NCBI RefSeq assembly: GCF_030064675.1
Contig: NZ_CP116413.1
Coordinates: forward strand, 2,636,001 to 2,700,000
Length of the DNA: 64,000 nt
Origin: Crossiella sp. CA-258035
GTDB taxonomy: Bacteria; Actinomycetota; Actinomycetes; Mycobacteriales; Pseudonocardiaceae
Direction: 5' to 3'
Shown here: positions 62,832-64,000 of the stretch, in pieces
Position numbering within the stretch: the stretch's first letter is position 1
How the letters are laid out: each line of letters opens with the position of its first letter
Notes under the pieces: generated by a model
Told to the model about the DNA's origin: nothing
Database searches by the model: none
What the model saw: only the letters and a program-made list of their open reading frames with translations
Made by a program: the position numbers and the translations under genes

Positions 62832-63804
62832 CCAATCGATGCCCGCGCTGTCCCAGGCCGTGCGCCTAGGGGTGCTGGACGTCGGGTCCAACACCGCGCA
62901 TCTCCAGGTCGTCGACGTCTACCCCGGCGGCTCGCCGGACCCGCTGCACTCGGTGAAGGCGCAGATCGGGCTGGCCGAGGACATCGACCGGCACGGGGTG
63001 ATCAGTCCCGAGGGCATGGAGCGGCTGGTGCGCGCGGTGCGCCAGTGCGTGGCCGAGGCCGAGGCCTACGGGGTCGCCGAACTGGTGCCCTTCGGCACCT
63101 CCTCGGTGCGGGACGCGCCGAACCGGACCGAGGCGTGCAAGCAGATCCGCCGGGCCACCGGCATCGACATGTCCTTCTTCAGCGGCGAGGCCGAGGCGGG
63201 GCTGACCTTCCTGGCCGCGCGCCGCTGGTACGGCTGGCAGGTCGGCCGGATGCTGATGCTCGACATCGGCGGCGGCACCGTGGAACTGGCCGCCGGGCGC
63301 GGCGAGGAGCCGGAGCTGGCGGTCTCGCTGCCGCTGGGCGCGTGGCGGCTGACCCGCCGGTACCTCAGCCAGGACCCGCCGACCGCGCAGGAGGTCAAGA
63401 AGCTGCGGCGGCGGCTGCGCGAGGTGCTCGCGCCGACCATCGCCGCCTTCCGCGAGCAGCCCGATCCGCAGCGGGTGGTCGCGGTGTCCAAGATCTTCAC
63501 CCAGCTGGCCAAGCTGACCAGCGGGCCGGACGCCGAAGAACCGCTGGCCCTGGAGTACCGGGAGCTGCGGCGCTGGATCCCGAAGCTGGCCAGGATGCCC
63601 GCGGCCGAACGCGCGCAGCTGCCGGGGATCTCGGCGGCCCGCGCCCGCAACATCGTCGCGGGCGCGGTGCTCGCGCGGACCCTGATGGAGCTACTGGACG
63701 TTCCCCGCGTGGAGATCTGCCCGTGGGGCATCCGGGAGGGGATCCTGTTGCGGCACCTCGACGACAGCGGCGGGACGGCCGCCAACGGCGAGAGCGGCGA
63801 GTAG
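62815..63804 (+). CDS. Ppx/GppA family exopolyphosphatase/guanosine pentaphosphatase
   Basis: A 329-residue actin-fold phosphatase. Intact motifs: LGVLDVGSNTAHLQVVD, FGTSSVRDAPN, SFFSGEAEAGL and MLDIGGGTVELAAG, and a C-terminal AGAVLARTLMELLDV...CPWGIREGILL typical of actinobacterial Ppx1/2. Expected to hydrolyse polyphosphate or pppGpp. The GTG at 62815 has AGGAGG six bases upstream and lies 17 bases inside the malQ end. It overlaps the opposing YibE/F-like gene by 114 bases at the 3' end. Confidence 0.93.
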   Translation: MRKTTDQSMPALSQAVRLGVLDVGSNTAHLQVVDVYPGGSPDPLHSVKAQIGLAEDIDRHGVISPEGMERLVRAVRQCVAEAEAYGVAELVPFGTSSVRDAPNRTEACKQIRRATGIDMSFFSGEAEAGLTFLAARRWYGWQVGRMLMLDIGGGTVELAAGRGEEPELAVSLPLGAWRLTRRYLSQDPPTAQEVKKLRRRLREVLAPTIAAFREQPDPQRVVAVSKIFTQLAKLTSGPDAEEPLALEYRELRRWIPKLARMPAAERAQLPGISAARARNIVAGAVLARTLMELLDVPRVEICPWGIREGILLRHLDDSGGTAANGESGE

Positions 63805-64000
63805 CGTCGTCAGCGGCACCGCGGCGATGATGCCCAGGCTGCCGACCAGCGCGCGCACCACCTCCTCGGCGATCGGGGCGCTGGAGAGCACGTGCTGGAT
63901 CGGCAGGCCGCGGATGGCGAAGAGCATCAGCAGCGGCAGCGCGACACCCGCGTAGGCCAGCACCAGGGTGTTCACCGTGGAGGCCACGTGCGCGCGGCCG
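63691..64000 (-). CDS. YibE/F-like membrane protein, C-terminal part (5' end outside window)
   Basis: Partial. The visible about 102 residues begin inside the gene: HVASTVNTLVLAYAGVALPL and APIAEEVVRALVGSLGIIAA, the conserved end of YibE/F family polytopic proteins, then VPLTTLLAALAVGG. The final about 35 residues (PAAVVEVPQQDPLPDAPR...) are read opposite the ppx gene, giving a 114-base convergent overlap. Function unknown. Confidence 0.82.
   Translation of the reverse strand, partial: GRAHVASTVNTLVLAYAGVALPLLMLFAIRGLPIQHVLSSAPIAEEVVRALVGSLGIIAAVPLTTLLAALAVGGRPAAVVEVPQQDPLPDAPRADLHAGNVQ

Overview
The window is high-GC (roughly 70% or more), densely packed actinomycete DNA with GTG and TTG starts, many 4-base ATGA/GTGA overlaps, Tat signals, lipobox lipoproteins, a mycoredoxin, DtxR/IdeR-type iron boxes and CGNR, PadR and MmyB-type regulators. 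This suits a filamentous soil actinomycete, probably Pseudonocardiales; the genus is not determined. No tRNA, rRNA, CRISPR array, integrase or intact insertion sequence was seen.

Layout. (1) 1-14.8 kb: an iron-regulated siderophore locus. Two NRPS genes diverge from a double iron box. The rightward one (ArCP-Cy-A-PCP) is followed by a salicylate-type AMP ligase. A second iron box precedes a FecCD-type permease pair, its ATPase and a peptide-type (SBP_bac_5) lipoprotein. The left NRPS runs off the window. The predicted product starts salicylate - azoline ring (probably from Cys) - Gly. (2) 14.8-19.3 kb: STAS anti-anti-sigma protein, SDR, MmyB-type regulator, and a MarR gene whose start overlaps that of a PP2C/SpoIIE-like phosphatase. 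(3) 19.3-25.7 kb: a DesKR-like two-component pair divergent from a four-gene secreted/membrane operon with FixH/YtkA-like domains, then envelope-stress-type small membrane proteins and an Ohr/OsmC protein lacking one cysteine. (4) 25.7-38.8 kb: alpha-glucan and trehalose enzymes (alpha-glucosidase, TreS-like, GlgX-TreY-TreZ), mixed with an MFS transporter, a CGNR regulator/MBL-hydrolase pair and an FGE-like protein. (5) 38.9-45.2 kb: methyltransferase, mycoredoxin, MFS, a GGDEF membrane protein, and an EACC1 + caspase-like membrane protein pair that looks like a conflict (cell-suicide) module. (6) 45.2-54.8 kb: a plant-glycan locus (GH105, GH95, an interrupted polysaccharide lyase, GH27, Gfo/Idh, sugar-binding lipoprotein). 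(7) 54.8-64 kb: DUF998, two Ppx/GppA-like proteins, an orphan ABC ATPase, a carotenoid oxygenase, a PadR regulator, MalQ and a YibE/F protein cut by the window end.

The most unusual item is non-coding. A roughly 610-bp element occurs twice (9675-10295 and 18653-19250). Each copy has three long nested inverted repeats; in the third, the arms have changed between copies at six positions on both sides so that pairing is kept. I know of no described family matching it. Second in interest is the EACC1-caspase pair. Also notable are a strongly over-represented 13-bp gapped palindrome inside genes, a 7 x 8-bp microsatellite upstream of the PadR gene, and several unusually long gene overlaps.
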